Of a DNA stretch of 64,000 nucleotides, positions 39,459-47,920 are shown in pieces. The notes beneath the pieces were generated by a model, which worked only from the letters and a program-made list of their open reading frames with translations, had not been told where the DNA came from and searched no databases. Origin of the DNA: Pontibacter russatus. GTDB lineage: Bacteria > Bacteroidota > Bacteroidia > Cytophagales > Hymenobacteraceae. Made by a program: the position numbers and the translations under genes. How positions within the stretch are numbered: position 1 is the first letter of the stretch; every line of letters begins with the position of its first letter. The stretch spans positions 3,613,001-3,677,000 of the forward strand of contig NZ_CP047984.1 in NCBI RefSeq assembly GCF_009931655.1, written 5' to 3'.

Positions 39459-39914
39459 ATGCAAAACTACAATGAAAATGCTGTGAATGTTCTTCAGGAG
39501 CTGAACCAGTTCGTGAACGACAGGATTGAGGGATACAAACGTGCTGCCGAGCACACCAAGAACCCGGCGCACCAGGCATACTATAAAGACCTGATGCAGG
39601 AGAGCAACAGGTTTGCCAGTGAGATCAACAGCACGCTCAGCAGCCTGGGAGGGCAGCGGCAGGACAGCACCACCGCGAAGGGCAAAATCTTCCGGGGCTG
39701 GATGGACGTAAAATCAACCGTGACCGGCAGCGACGAGGAGGCTATCCTGGAAGCCAACATTACAGGCGAGGAGTGGGCGCAGAAAGCGTATAACGATGCC
39801 CTGGACCATAAAACCGAGTTGCCGCCAAACGTGGTGCAGATGGTGGAGAAGCAGAAAAACGCGTCGCTGGCCACCTGTGAGCAGTTGCGCCGGATGAAAG
39901 ACTCGATAGATTAA
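39459..39914 (+). CDS. PA2169-type four-helix protein (DUF2383)
   Basis: This 151-residue soluble helical protein starts MQNYNENAVNVLQELNQFVN, and HQAYYKDLMQESNRFASEI and the GKIFRGWMDVKSTVTGSDEEA segment are typical of DUF2383. The fold is ferritin-like. The function is unknown; in other bacteria these genes respond to stress. A terminator follows. Confidence 0.87.
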   Translation: MQNYNENAVNVLQELNQFVNDRIEGYKRAAEHTKNPAHQAYYKDLMQESNRFASEINSTLSSLGGQRQDSTTAKGKIFRGWMDVKSTVTGSDEEAILEANITGEEWAQKAYNDALDHKTELPPNVVQMVEKQKNASLATCEQLRRMKDSID

Positions 39915-39951
39915 GAAAGTTTATATATATCATATTATATATAATGCCTAT

Positions 39952-39988
39952 AAAAAGGGTTGCCACATTGGATGGTAACCCTTTTTTT
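39952..39988 (+). terminator. Terminator after the DUF2383 gene
   Basis: AAAAAGGGTTGCCA pairs with TGGTAACCCTTTTTTT, including one G-T pair. Confidence 0.85.
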
Positions 39989-40052
39989 GGGCAGGGCCCG
40001 CATTTTTTGGGCATCTGGGTAAATGGATTAAATCAACTGGAGTGAGAGGGAG

Positions 40053-40601
40053 ATGAAGCATATTTTGTTTTTTGGAGACAGCCTTACTGCCGGCTACGGC
40101 CTGCCCGCCGCGCAGGCCTACCCCAGTCTGCTGCAGGCGCAGCTGCAGCGGGAAGGGTATGATTATGAAGTGATGAACGCAGGTCTGAGCGGCGACACCT
40201 CCTCGGGCGGCGTACACCGGATAGACCGCTGGCTGCGCGAGCCGGTGGACATACTGGTGCTGGCCTTGGGCGCCAACGACGGCCTGCGCGGCATCCCGGC
40301 ACGCGAGACAACCAGAAACCTGCACGAGATTATACGCAAAGTGCGCCTGAAAAACCCCGAAGTGAAAATCATCATTTCAGGGATGGAGATACCTGACATT
40401 GTGCCCGGCCGCTATGCCGCCGAGTTCAGGAAGCTGTTCCGGGAGCTGGCGCTGAAGGAGAACGCCTCTTTTATCCCGTTTCTGCTGGAGGGGGTGGTAG
40501 GCAACCGGCACCTGAACCTGCCGGACGGGCTGCACCCCAATGCCGAGGGGCAGAAGGTGCTGGCACAGCACACCTGGAAGGTGCTGAAAGAATTGCTTTA
40601 A
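40053..40601 (+). CDS. SGNH/GDSL hydrolase (TesA-like arylesterase), no signal peptide
   Basis: This 182-residue protein has all four SGNH blocks: FGDSLTAGYG (Ser near residue 9), the Gly in NAGLSGDTS, LALGANDGL and the Asp/His pair in DGLHPN (about residue 160). It resembles E. coli TesA (thioesterase I / arylesterase) but begins directly at the catalytic fold, so it is probably cytoplasmic. It converges on the DUF4142 gene across a shared hairpin. Confidence 0.92.
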   Translation: MKHILFFGDSLTAGYGLPAAQAYPSLLQAQLQREGYDYEVMNAGLSGDTSSGGVHRIDRWLREPVDILVLALGANDGLRGIPARETTRNLHEIIRKVRLKNPEVKIIISGMEIPDIVPGRYAAEFRKLFRELALKENASFIPFLLEGVVGNRHLNLPDGLHPNAEGQKVLAQHTWKVLKELL

Positions 40602-40602
40602 G

Positions 40603-40648
40603 ATGAAGTCTGTCCAGCATATCCACCTCGGCTGAACAGACTTCATTT
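40603..40648. terminator. Terminator between the esterase and DUF4142 genes
   Basis: ATGAAGTCTGT (40603-40613) pairs with ACAGACTTCAT (40636-40646), with an inner CAGC/GCTG; a T-rich run follows. Confidence 0.75.
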
Positions 40649-40684
40649 ATATATGGAAACAGGCGGCAACCTGAAAGCAGGGGC

Positions 40685-41290
40685 TTACAGACTGTTGCTG
40701 ATACCGCCCTCGTTGGTTTTAAGCTCCAGTTCAAAGGCTTTTGCCTGCTCCATCTGTGCCTGTAGCTCTTTCTGCGCATTGCGTGCCCATAGGCTGAAGG
40801 CGCTCGCGTCTGTCTCGTCCAGGTCTTTGAGGTTGTCGTCGTACTCGTCGATGGCCTCCCGTTGCGCCTTGGTCACACTTTCCCAATACTCAGCGTCAAA
40901 CTCCTCTGGCTTCGCATCCCTGATTTCTTCCATGTATTCCAGTTGCTCCTCCTCCATCTGCTGTGGGAGCGTCACGCCGTACTCCTGAGCCAGTTCCTGG
41001 AGCTCCTGCTGGTTGGTGGTGTGCCAATCCACCAGTTGCTGGCCATATTGCTTCAGTTCGTCTGTGCTGGCTTGCTGTGCGGCTATCTTTCCCAGTTCTA
41101 TCTGCAGCATGTTGTTGCGGGCCGCAAAAGCAAGCAGTTCCTGCTCATCCTCCGTGAGCGTAGAATCGACTTCGGCTGCTGTTGGTGTTCCGCTGGCTTC
41201 TGTCGCTTGTTGTTCGCCAGTGCCGGAGTCGCAGGAGGCAAAGGCCAGCACCCCGGCAAGGCAGGCAGCGGCAATTATTGTCTTTTTCAT
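40685..41290 (-). CDS. DUF4142 lipoprotein
   Basis: This 201-residue lipoprotein (lipobox FASC near residue 20) has an acidic linker and a four-helix DUF4142 domain (about 45-190). DUF4142 is a ferritin-like fold of unknown function, often linked to stress. It is the next gene after DUF2383 and the esterase and lies opposite them. Confidence 0.85.
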   Translation of the reverse strand: MKKTIIAAACLAGVLAFASCDSGTGEQQATEASGTPTAAEVDSTLTEDEQELLAFAARNNMLQIELGKIAAQQASTDELKQYGQQLVDWHTTNQQELQELAQEYGVTLPQQMEEEQLEYMEEIRDAKPEEFDAEYWESVTKAQREAIDEYDDNLKDLDETDASAFSLWARNAQKELQAQMEQAKAFELELKTNEGGISNSL

Positions 41291-41501
41291 AGTAGTTGTG
41301 CGTTAGGTAAAAATATTTAATATATACCAGTTGCATACGCATCCAGCGTGAATTGTTTTCTGTTGAGCCGCATGAACTATGTGCAAACCTGTGAGAGTGG
41401 GTGGGGTAGGATCTATATAGAAGCAGCTCATATATAAACAGGATGAACAAGATAGCCATATCTCACACGGCGCTGTGGCGGGTATATAGGCGGAAGCCCT
41501 G

Positions 41502-41547
41502 TAAAGCAGATAGCCTGCCCCTCGAAAGGGACAGGCTATCTGCTTTA
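41502..41547 (-). terminator. Terminator after the YflT-like gene
   Basis: TAAAGCAGATAGCCTG pairs perfectly with CAGGCTATCTGCTTTA; CCC/GGG pair further in. Confidence 0.85.
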
Positions 41548-41574
41548 TGCTGAAATCTATTACCGATTAATAGA

Positions 41575-42111
41575 TTAATAATAGATATGTTCTCCTCTGT
41601 GTTTGTTGAAGTGCGTCTCAAAATAACGCGCATCGTCTGCATTGTGCGGCCTGAAGCCCAGCACGATGTTGCCTTCTTTCACGCCAGACTCATATACCTT
41701 GGCGCGCTCCTCCGGAATGCCTGCGCCTACCAGGGCACCAATCAGTCCGCCTGTCAGGCCGCCTGCACCGGCACCGGCCAGACCAGCCGCCAGCGGACCG
41801 GCCACTACCAGCCCAAGGCCCGGAATGGCTACGGAAGTACCGATGGCAGCTACCGCACCGATGATGGCACCCAGTGTACCGCCGATGGCCGAGCCAGCAC
41901 CTGTGCCCTCCAGCGATTTGTTGCCCAGTTCAGTTGTATGCTCTCTGTCGTCGTCTCCGAAATGGCGCTTGCGGGCGTCGTCAGACATCACCACATTTAT
42001 ATCGTCTTTGTCGTAGCCGCGTGCTCTTAGCTCTTCATACGCGCGTTCTGCACTTACTCTGTCAGGAAACATAGCGGTCATCATGCCCGCGTTATCAGTT
42101 CTATTCATCAT
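41575..42111 (-). CDS. General stress protein 17M / YflT-like membrane protein
   Basis: This protein of about 178 residues has an N-terminal domain (MFPDRVSAERAYEELRARGY, then DDINVVMSDDARK) like the YflT/GSP17M heat-induced stress domain. A very Gly/Ala-rich double membrane helix follows (about residues 68-128). The ATG at 42111 (or the adjacent one at 42108) is preferred; the frame is open further upstream but not conserved. It is probably a stress-induced inner-membrane protein. Confidence 0.82.
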   Translation of the reverse strand: MMNRTDNAGMMTAMFPDRVSAERAYEELRARGYDKDDINVVMSDDARKRHFGDDDREHTTELGNKSLEGTGAGSAIGGTLGAIIGAVAAIGTSVAIPGLGLVVAGPLAAGLAGAGAGGLTGGLIGALVGAGIPEERAKVYESGVKEGNIVLGFRPHNADDARYFETHFNKHRGEHIYY

Positions 42112-42231
42112 AGCTTTTTTAAATTTAGGTTTATAGGTTCGTAAGCAGACAGGTGGTTTTATGCACCCGCTGTCTGTTTGATTTAACGGCAACAGGTAAC
42201 TATGGTTACGTTGGGGTGTTGCGGGATGGCC

Positions 42232-42885
42232 TTAGTCTTCGTTCACTTTAGGCGGAATCAGCACCTTGTCTATCACATGCACCACGCCGTTGGAGGCCCG
42301 TACGTCAGGGGTGATGACGGTGGCACCGCCCACTTTTATCTCAGCGCCGCTCCGCGTTGCCACCACTTCCTCACCCTGCGCTGTTTTCATGGGCATGCTA
42401 TCCTGCATCTCTTCGGTCACGATGCGGTTGGGAAGTATGTGCGCCTGCAGGATGCGCGTCAGTTCCAGTTTGTTGGCGGGGTCTCTCAGGCTTTCGAGGG
42501 CCCCGGCCGGAAGGTCGGCGAAAGCCTGGTTGGTCGGCGCGAAAACGGTGTAGGGCGCAGGGCTTTCCAGTGTCACCACCAGGTCGGCGGCTCTGACCAG
42601 CTCGAGAAATGTCGAGAGGTTGGGGTTCTGCTGCACCAGCGCCACGATGTTCAGGTTGCTGCCCAGTTCGTTGTTTGCCGATATGTTGGTGTCTGCTGTG
42701 CGTTCAGACGACATGTCCGTGTCCGGGTCCATGGGAGCCTGCGGCGCCGTCTCATTTTCGTCAGCCACCGGCGACTCTATGACGGTGCCAGCATTATCCA
42801 AAGTGCTGTCTGAACTGGCGCAGCCGGAGCAGAGTGCTATTGCCGCGGCCACTGCTACTGTCTGCTTATATATAAATTTTCTCAT
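42232..42885 (-). CDS. Fasciclin-domain lipoprotein (first of two)
   Basis: This 217-residue lipoprotein has lipobox CSGC near residue 22, a probably disordered acidic linker (about 25-75), then one fasciclin (FAS1) domain: NIVALVQQNPNLSTFLELV, YTVFAPTNQAF and NGVVHVIDKVLIPP. FAS1 domains mediate adhesion or surface interactions. The start MRKFIYKQ at 42885 places the signal peptide correctly. A related paralogue lies directly upstream. Confidence 0.93.
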   Translation of the reverse strand: MRKFIYKQTVAVAAAIALCSGCASSDSTLDNAGTVIESPVADENETAPQAPMDPDTDMSSERTADTNISANNELGSNLNIVALVQQNPNLSTFLELVRAADLVVTLESPAPYTVFAPTNQAFADLPAGALESLRDPANKLELTRILQAHILPNRIVTEEMQDSMPMKTAQGEEVVATRSGAEIKVGGATVITPDVRASNGVVHVIDKVLIPPKVNED

Positions 42886-42996
42886 AATGCTGTTTTGTAT
42901 TGATGGGTCTATATGAACGGGCAAACAGCCTAAACAGTTTAAGCTGCGCCATTCCTGCGCGATGCGCCATTCAAAATCCAGAGGGGAGGCTGTAAA

Positions 42997-43035
42997 AAAT
43001 CGAAGGCCCTTCCACTACAGAAAGGCCTTCGATTT
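42997..43035 (-). terminator. Terminator between the fasciclin genes
   Basis: AAATCGAAGGCC (42997-43008) pairs with GGCCTTCGATTT (43024-43035). Confidence 0.85.
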
Positions 43036-43054
43036 ATCATATTAGAAACCGGGA

Positions 43055-43882
43055 TTAATTACCTACGGCGTCCTCAACAGCAACTTCAGATGGTAGGATT
43101 ACACTGTCCACAACGTGGATAAAACCGTTAGAGGCTTCTACATTGTCTTTGACGATGCTTGCACCACCAACAACTACATTGGTTCCGCCCAATGTTACAT
43201 TCACCGGAATGTAGCTGTCTTCTGTCAACTCAATCCGCTGTGTCGTATTAAACTGCATGGAGCTCACCTTGCTCGGCAGCACATGGGCCTGCAGCACATA
43301 CATCAGGTTAGCCATGTTCTCGGGCTTCAGCAGCATTTCTAACTTTTGCTTGTCCATTTTGGCAAATGCCTCGTTGGTTGGCGCAAAAAGGGTTACCTCA
43401 TTCAGGCGCGCAATATCCTGCTCCAAACCGGCATGTTCTATCAGTTGCACAAAAGTGGAAAGGTTCGGGCTTTTTTTGGCCAAGTCCATCACGCTGTAGG
43501 TCTCTGTCTCGTCTATGTCCTCAAACATTTCATCAATCGCAACAGGATTCTCTATCGGAAGAGCTGCAACGGCCACGGTCGCAACCGGAACCACGATGTC
43601 CCTTTCAATCACTAAGGTCTTGATGGTGGCGGCATCTACTGCTTCAGCAACTTCTTCTCTTACATCCTCCCTCTCATTTGCTACTTCTTCTTTTCCTTCA
43701 TCAAGGTCTTCTACCATGTCGGCTGTTGCTTCTACTACATCTTCTGTTTCGTCAGCAACAACTCCTCCGCTCACAGTTGTTTCGTTCATGGCGGTGGCGT
43801 CGTCCATGGTGTCGTTTGAACTGGCGCAGCCAAAGAGCATTGCTGCGGCAAAGGCAATTGGAATTATCGTTTTCTTTTTCAT
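43055..43882 (-). CDS. Fasciclin-domain lipoprotein (second of two)
   Basis: This 275-residue lipoprotein has lipobox LFGC near residue 19 and a long Glu/Asp-rich linker (about 25-115, nearly all acidic and Val/Ala). The FAS1 domain has MDLAKKSPNLSTFVQLIEHA, VTLFAPTNEAF and NGFIHVVDSVILP. The acidic linker is far longer than in the downstream copy and may act as a spacer from the membrane. The lipobox pair and domain order show duplication. Confidence 0.93.
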   Translation of the reverse strand: MKKKTIIPIAFAAAMLFGCASSNDTMDDATAMNETTVSGGVVADETEDVVEATADMVEDLDEGKEEVANEREDVREEVAEAVDAATIKTLVIERDIVVPVATVAVAALPIENPVAIDEMFEDIDETETYSVMDLAKKSPNLSTFVQLIEHAGLEQDIARLNEVTLFAPTNEAFAKMDKQKLEMLLKPENMANLMYVLQAHVLPSKVSSMQFNTTQRIELTEDSYIPVNVTLGGTNVVVGGASIVKDNVEASNGFIHVVDSVILPSEVAVEDAVGN

Positions 43883-44038
43883 AGCTTACAATTAAAATTT
43901 AGGTTCTAAGATAAATTATCTTTTCTTCTGATTATTTTAACTGATATTTTATCTAAAATGTTAAGCTATGGTGTAAATTTAGACTGCTAAAAGAAGGTTA
44001 ATTATTTCTTACGCTAAAAATAATTATATACTTACTAA

Positions 44039-45130
44039 TTAATTATAAACTTTCACCACAAATATATAATTTTTGAGTTTTTTCAGCTGTTGCGGCCGTT
44101 TCTGCCCTAAAAGTGTATTATTCTTAGGTAAGGATGTCTTAATAGGGGCTAGTTCCGGCGGTAACTCTGCCAACATCTGCAGCAAATAGGCTGATTTGAT
44201 GGCAAAAGAGGTGCCTTCCTGGCCCGCCTGCTTCCCGCTGATAACACCAATCAGGTTGCCCTTGTCGTCCAGCAAGGGGCCGCCGCTGTTGCCCGGGTTA
44301 AGCGGGATAGAAATCTGGTAGGCCGTGGTATCGCCCTCAAAACCACTGGATGAACTCAGGGAGCCTTCGCCAAACACAATGTCCTCGCGCGGGTAGCCCA
44401 GCGTATATACTTTCTCCCCCAAATCGGCCTCCTCCGTCTTGAAAGTGTAAGGCAGCGCCCCGAACGCCTGAAAAGTGGTGTCCGTTACCCGCAGGATGGA
44501 AAGGTCGTGAATCTGGTCGCGGTAAACTTCCGTGACCTTAAACTTCTCCCCGGACTCGTTCTCAATCAGAACGGAGTCAGCGCCCTCCACCACGTGCGAG
44601 CTGGTGACCAGGAAGCCGTCGGAACTGATGGCAAAGCCGGTGCCGCTGAATGTGGCCGGGCGCGGAGCGGGCTTGGTGGCGTCGTTGATGCCGTTGATGA
44701 TGGCAGTCTGCGCTTTTTTCAGGCGCTCTACCTCGCGGCGCAATTCTATATACCGGTCGGCTTGCTGGCGCACCGGCGCCTTCAGCTGCTGCACGCTCCA
44801 CTGCGCCCCAAATACTGAAAGTAACGAAACGCTGGCCGCCACGGCAATGGTCTGGGCGTGGCGGTTCCAGAACACCTTCCAGCCAGCTGGGGTGGCCGCA
44901 GCGGGGGCTGTCTCCGCCTCCATTTCAGAATGGATGTGGTTCAGTTGCTTTTTCAGGGCCTGGCGCTGGCCGAAGCTGTGCATAGTCTGCAGCAGTTGCC
45001 TGTGCTCGCGCACCTGCTCTGCCAGGCGCGCATCGGTGCGCATCAGGGCTTCAAACGCCGTCTTTTCCTCGGCGGCCATTTCCCCATTCAGGTAGCTTTC
45101 TATTTGCTCGTAAGCGCGGTACTCTAACAT
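44039..45130 (-). CDS. Anti-sigma-like membrane protein fused to a trypsin-like (HtrA-type) serine protease
   Basis: In this 363-residue protein, residues 1-75 form a cytoplasmic helical domain like the N-terminus of anti-sigma factors (AYEQIESYLNGEMAAEEKTA). One membrane helix spans about 91-110, and a coiled stalk about 115-145. Residues 155-330 are an S1C protease with the full catalytic triad, His179 (TSSHVV), Asp209 (IHDLSIL) and Ser282 (NPGNSGGP). No PDZ domain follows. It lies 45 bases after an ECF sigma gene, so it probably holds the sigma factor and senses or executes proteolysis in the periplasm. This architecture is unusual compared with RseA-DegS as separate proteins. Confidence 0.87.
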   Translation of the reverse strand: MLEYRAYEQIESYLNGEMAAEEKTAFEALMRTDARLAEQVREHRQLLQTMHSFGQRQALKKQLNHIHSEMEAETAPAAATPAGWKVFWNRHAQTIAVAASVSLLSVFGAQWSVQQLKAPVRQQADRYIELRREVERLKKAQTAIINGINDATKPAPRPATFSGTGFAISSDGFLVTSSHVVEGADSVLIENESGEKFKVTEVYRDQIHDLSILRVTDTTFQAFGALPYTFKTEEADLGEKVYTLGYPREDIVFGEGSLSSSSGFEGDTTAYQISIPLNPGNSGGPLLDDKGNLIGVISGKQAGQEGTSFAIKSAYLLQMLAELPPELAPIKTSLPKNNTLLGQKRPQQLKKLKNYIFVVKVYN

Positions 45131-45175
45131 CTTCTTATAGGGTGGCCTTCTGCTGGCCGTTTATCGCTAACCCGG

Positions 45176-45748
45176 TCACACCTCGGGTTTGTAGGTGGCA
45201 AAAAATAATTTCTTGAGACGCTGCAGGCACTTGTACTTCTGGTTCTTGGCCGTGTCGGAGTTGGTGTAGCCGTATTTCTCCGTAATTACCTGCATGTTCT
45301 GCGTGTATATATAAAAGTCCTCCAGCAGGCTGCGGCAGGGCTCCCCCAACTGCTGCAGTGAGTCGCCCATGATGCCGAACTGCTTTTCCTGCTCCTCGTG
45401 CTGCAGCGTGTCCTCCTCCACAGGCAGGAAATCCTCGGAGTCCTCCATCTTCACGGTGTAGCGGCCCTTTTCTGCCAGCCGCTTCAGCCATAGCCTGCGG
45501 CACACCGAGTACAGGTAGGTCTTTATCTGGCAGCTCAGCTCCAGGCTGTTCGCCTTTATCTTCTCGTAGAACACGATGACACCCTCCTGGTAAATGTCTT
45601 TCGCCTCGTCGTCGGTTCCGCTGTTGTTCAGAATAAAGTGAGAAATCATCGGGAAGTAGCGTTTGTACAGGTAGGCCAGCGCCCGCTCGTCGTCCTGCCG
45701 GATACCCTCCATCACCGCCTCGTCCGTCTCATACAAACCCTTCTTCAT
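45176..45748 (-). CDS. ECF (sigma-70 family) sigma factor
   Basis: This 190-residue protein has region 2 (RALAYLYKRYFPMISHFI, then AKDIYQEGVIVFYEKI, QIKTYLYSVCRRLW) and a weaker region 4 near the C-terminus (VITEKYGYTNSDTAKNQKYK). ECF sigma factors direct RNA polymerase to a small envelope-stress regulon and are held by anti-sigma factors. The start ATG at 45748 is chosen because the longer frame begins with TTG. The anti-sigma/protease gene is next in line, and a GGGTTAC inverted repeat lies upstream. Confidence 0.93.
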   Translation of the reverse strand: MKKGLYETDEAVMEGIRQDDERALAYLYKRYFPMISHFILNNSGTDDEAKDIYQEGVIVFYEKIKANSLELSCQIKTYLYSVCRRLWLKRLAEKGRYTVKMEDSEDFLPVEEDTLQHEEQEKQFGIMGDSLQQLGEPCRSLLEDFYIYTQNMQVITEKYGYTNSDTAKNQKYKCLQRLKKLFFATYKPEV

Positions 45749-45781
45749 TCCAGTCAATTTTAATACGCTTGGTGACGCAAT

Positions 45782-45830
45782 GTAACCCGCTCAAAAAATA
45801 ATTTTGATTTTTTTTCAAATACCGGGTTAC
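45782..45830. promoter_or_regulatory. Inverted GGGTTAC motif between sigma factor and lipoprotein genes
   Basis: GTAACCCG (45782-45789) and CGGGTTAC (45823-45830) are exact inverted copies flanking an AT-rich centre. On the minus strand GGGTTAC is followed about 14 nt later by CGTATTA, as an ECF-type -35/-10 pair could be. This suggests autoregulation, but is inference. Confidence 0.5.
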
Positions 45831-45892
45831 CTATCGGAGGTTCCGGTATGAAGTTCAAAATCGAAACCAAAAAACTTAATCACAAACACAAA

Positions 45893-46096
45893 ATGAAAAA
45901 TTTATTTAAATTCGCTTTCGTAGCTTTCGCCCTTACTGCTTTCACAGCTTGTAACTCAGAAGAGGCTGCTACCACTGAAGGTGAAGTAATCGAGACAGAA
46001 GAAGTTGTTACAGACGAAGAAGTTATCACAGACGAGCCTGTAGTAGAAGAAGACACTACTGCTGTTCTGACTGACTCTGCCACTGTAGTTGAGTAG
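45893..46096 (+). CDS. Small acidic lipoprotein
   Basis: From the ATG at 45893 this gives 67 residues: signal peptide MKNLFKFAFVAFALTAF, lipobox TAC and then a tail of Glu, Val, Thr and Asp only. The frame can be extended to 45848, but the extra residues are not signal-like. It is divergent from the ECF sigma factor and shares its motif region, so it may be a target of that sigma factor. Base use is more AT-rich than its neighbours. The function is unknown. Confidence 0.7.
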   Translation: MKNLFKFAFVAFALTAFTACNSEEAATTEGEVIETEEVVTDEEVITDEPVVEEDTTAVLTDSATVVE

Positions 46097-46139
46097 TTAT
46101 AACAGAACTGCAGCGGTTTGCTTATAGTTCTAAACACAT

Positions 46140-46173
46140 GGAGCGGCCCCGCGCAACAGCGCGGGGCCGCTCC
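46140..46173 (+). terminator. Terminator after the acidic lipoprotein
   Basis: GGAGCGGCCCCGCGC pairs with GCGCGGGGCCGCTCC around AACA; GTTTATA follows. Confidence 0.85.
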
Positions 46174-46375
46174 GTTTATATATGGCTTAATTTACTGATG
46201 ACAAAAACTCTGTGTAACGATATATAAGACATTCGCCAGCTCAAGGCAAAACGAGGCCTCTCGGCCTGAGAGCACCAAAGCCAGCTATAGAAATTTAAGG
46301 GATTGAGCCCAGTGGGATGTACAGCAACCAAGAGCATATAGCAAAACAATTTTACAGTTCGCGCTATATAACAGC

Positions 46376-46404
46376 AAAAGGCTGGCAATAGCTGCCAGCC
46401 TTTT
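46376..46404 (-). terminator. Terminator of the proline dehydrogenase gene
   Basis: AAAAGGCTGGCA pairs with TGCCAGCCTTTT around a 5-nt loop. Confidence 0.85.
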
Positions 46405-46408
46405 GATT

Positions 46409-47599
46409 TCAGCCACGCTTTACGCGTTTCCGGCGCTCCATCTCCTTTTTGATAAGGTTGAACTCGCGGCTGCTTTGCCCGGCGATGGCCGTGTTCTCGT
46501 TGGCGCGGCGCAGCAGGTACGGCATCACGGCCTCCACCGGGCCGTATGGCACATACTTCGCCACGTTGTATCCAGCCTTGGCGAGGTTGTAGCTCAGGTT
46601 GTCGCTCATGCCATATAGCTGCGAAAAGTAGACGCGCCTGTCGTTGGGAGCGATGTTATACGCCGCCATCAGGTCCATCAGCAGGTAGGAGCTTTGCTCG
46701 TTATGGGTGCCGGCACAGAAGTATATATGGCCGATATGCGCCACGCAGAAGCGCAGGGCCTCGTCGAACAGACTGTCAGTGGCCTCCTTGGTGGGATTGA
46801 TGGGGTCGGGGTAGCCCATGGCCTGCGCGCGTTTGCGCTCTTTCTCCATATAAGCGCCCCGCACCAGCTTGGCTCCCAGGTAATAGCCCTCCTGCACTGC
46901 CGTGGTGTAGTCGCGCTGAATCACCTCCAAGCGGTCGTGGCGGTACAGCTGATAGGTGTTGTACACAATCGCCCGTGCTTTGTTATAGCGGGCCATCATC
47001 TCATAGGCCAGGTTGTCGATGCTTTCCTGTATCCAGCTTTCCTCGGCATCTATAAACACCGGCACGCTGGCTTCGTGGCAGCGCTGGCAGATGGCGTTCA
47101 CGCGGTCGCGGCCCCGCTCAAAAGCAGCCCGTTCGGCGGCAGTGAGTTCCTGCCGGGCCTGCACTTTCTCCAGCAGGTTTATACCTATCAGGCCTGTCAC
47201 TTTAAACACCGAGAAGGGGATGCGGGCATGGTCGCGGGCCTTCTCCACAGTGCGCAGCAGCTCGTCGCGGGTGGCGTCGAAGCTTTTCTCGTCGCCCTCG
47301 CCCTCCACCGAGTAATCGAGGATGGTGCCGATGTGATACTTGCTCAATTCCCGGATGACCCGCTCCGACTCCTCAATCGTCTCGCCGCCGCAGAAGTGGT
47401 CGAAGACCGTTTGCTTGATGATGAATTTGACGGGCAGGTACAGGTCCAGGGCCGTGTTCAGCAGGTTTCCGCCTACCTTTACGAGTGTATTGCTGTTCAT
47501 CATCTTAAACAGCAGGTACATCTTGTATAATGCTGCGTCTGATTTCGATTCAAACGCTATGGCTGTGTCGTCGAACGACACTTTGGTACCGATATTCAT
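46409..47599 (-). CDS. Proline dehydrogenase
   Basis: This 396-residue flavoenzyme is of the PutA-PRODH type. It oxidises proline to pyrroline-5-carboxylate in the first step of proline catabolism. Typical segments are FIDAEESWIQ, KLVRGAYMEKER and CAGTHNEQS, then YFSQLYGMSD near the C-terminus, all in the beta/alpha barrel. It is the stand-alone form, not fused to a P5C dehydrogenase. A -7 box (TATCTTTG) lies close upstream at 47619-47626. Confidence 0.95.
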   Translation of the reverse strand: MNIGTKVSFDDTAIAFESKSDAALYKMYLLFKMMNSNTLVKVGGNLLNTALDLYLPVKFIIKQTVFDHFCGGETIEESERVIRELSKYHIGTILDYSVEGEGDEKSFDATRDELLRTVEKARDHARIPFSVFKVTGLIGINLLEKVQARQELTAAERAAFERGRDRVNAICQRCHEASVPVFIDAEESWIQESIDNLAYEMMARYNKARAIVYNTYQLYRHDRLEVIQRDYTTAVQEGYYLGAKLVRGAYMEKERKRAQAMGYPDPINPTKEATDSLFDEALRFCVAHIGHIYFCAGTHNEQSSYLLMDLMAAYNIAPNDRRVYFSQLYGMSDNLSYNLAKAGYNVAKYVPYGPVEAVMPYLLRRANENTAIAGQSSREFNLIKKEMERRKRVKRG

Positions 47600-47920
47600 G
47601 TAAGTCTAATTAGCGCCGCAAAGATAGCGGTTCGGGCCTTGTTAACGACCATCTTTGAGGCGGGTTGTCGGACAAAAACCATGCTGATTTATACTGCTTT
47701 CGGCTTCAGTGTGAGGTTGGTTCCAATCGCCGGTTTAATTTGCCAGGTTCTTATTTTTTGAGCTTTGGCGTTGAGAAAGTGACAAGCCGCCTCCGTATAT
47801 AATTTTTTATTTTTTATAAATCCGCCACCTGTTACAAGTCTTTTCTGGCCGCTGGTAGGGAAAAGTACGGACATAGCCATTATATTGCGGTTGCAGTCTG
47901 GCAACGGGCCGCGCGTATAA
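47600..47920. other. Divergent spacer between proline dehydrogenase and aroB
   Basis: It contains the -7 box of the leftward gene (47619-47626) and an AT-rich run (47790-47820) that may belong to the aroB promoter. There is no gene. Confidence 0.45.
47619..47626 (-). promoter_or_regulatory. Candidate -7 box of the proline dehydrogenase gene
   Basis: On the minus strand this reads TATCTTTG followed by CGG, a close match to TAnnTTTG; the -33 element is not clear. Confidence 0.5.

Larger units (their letters stand above)
46097..46408. other. Spacer with two terminators
   Basis: Besides the terminators at each end, I see only GAGGCC/GGCC-type short pairing near 46251-46268 and TATATA words. There is no gene. 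Confidence 0.45.
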
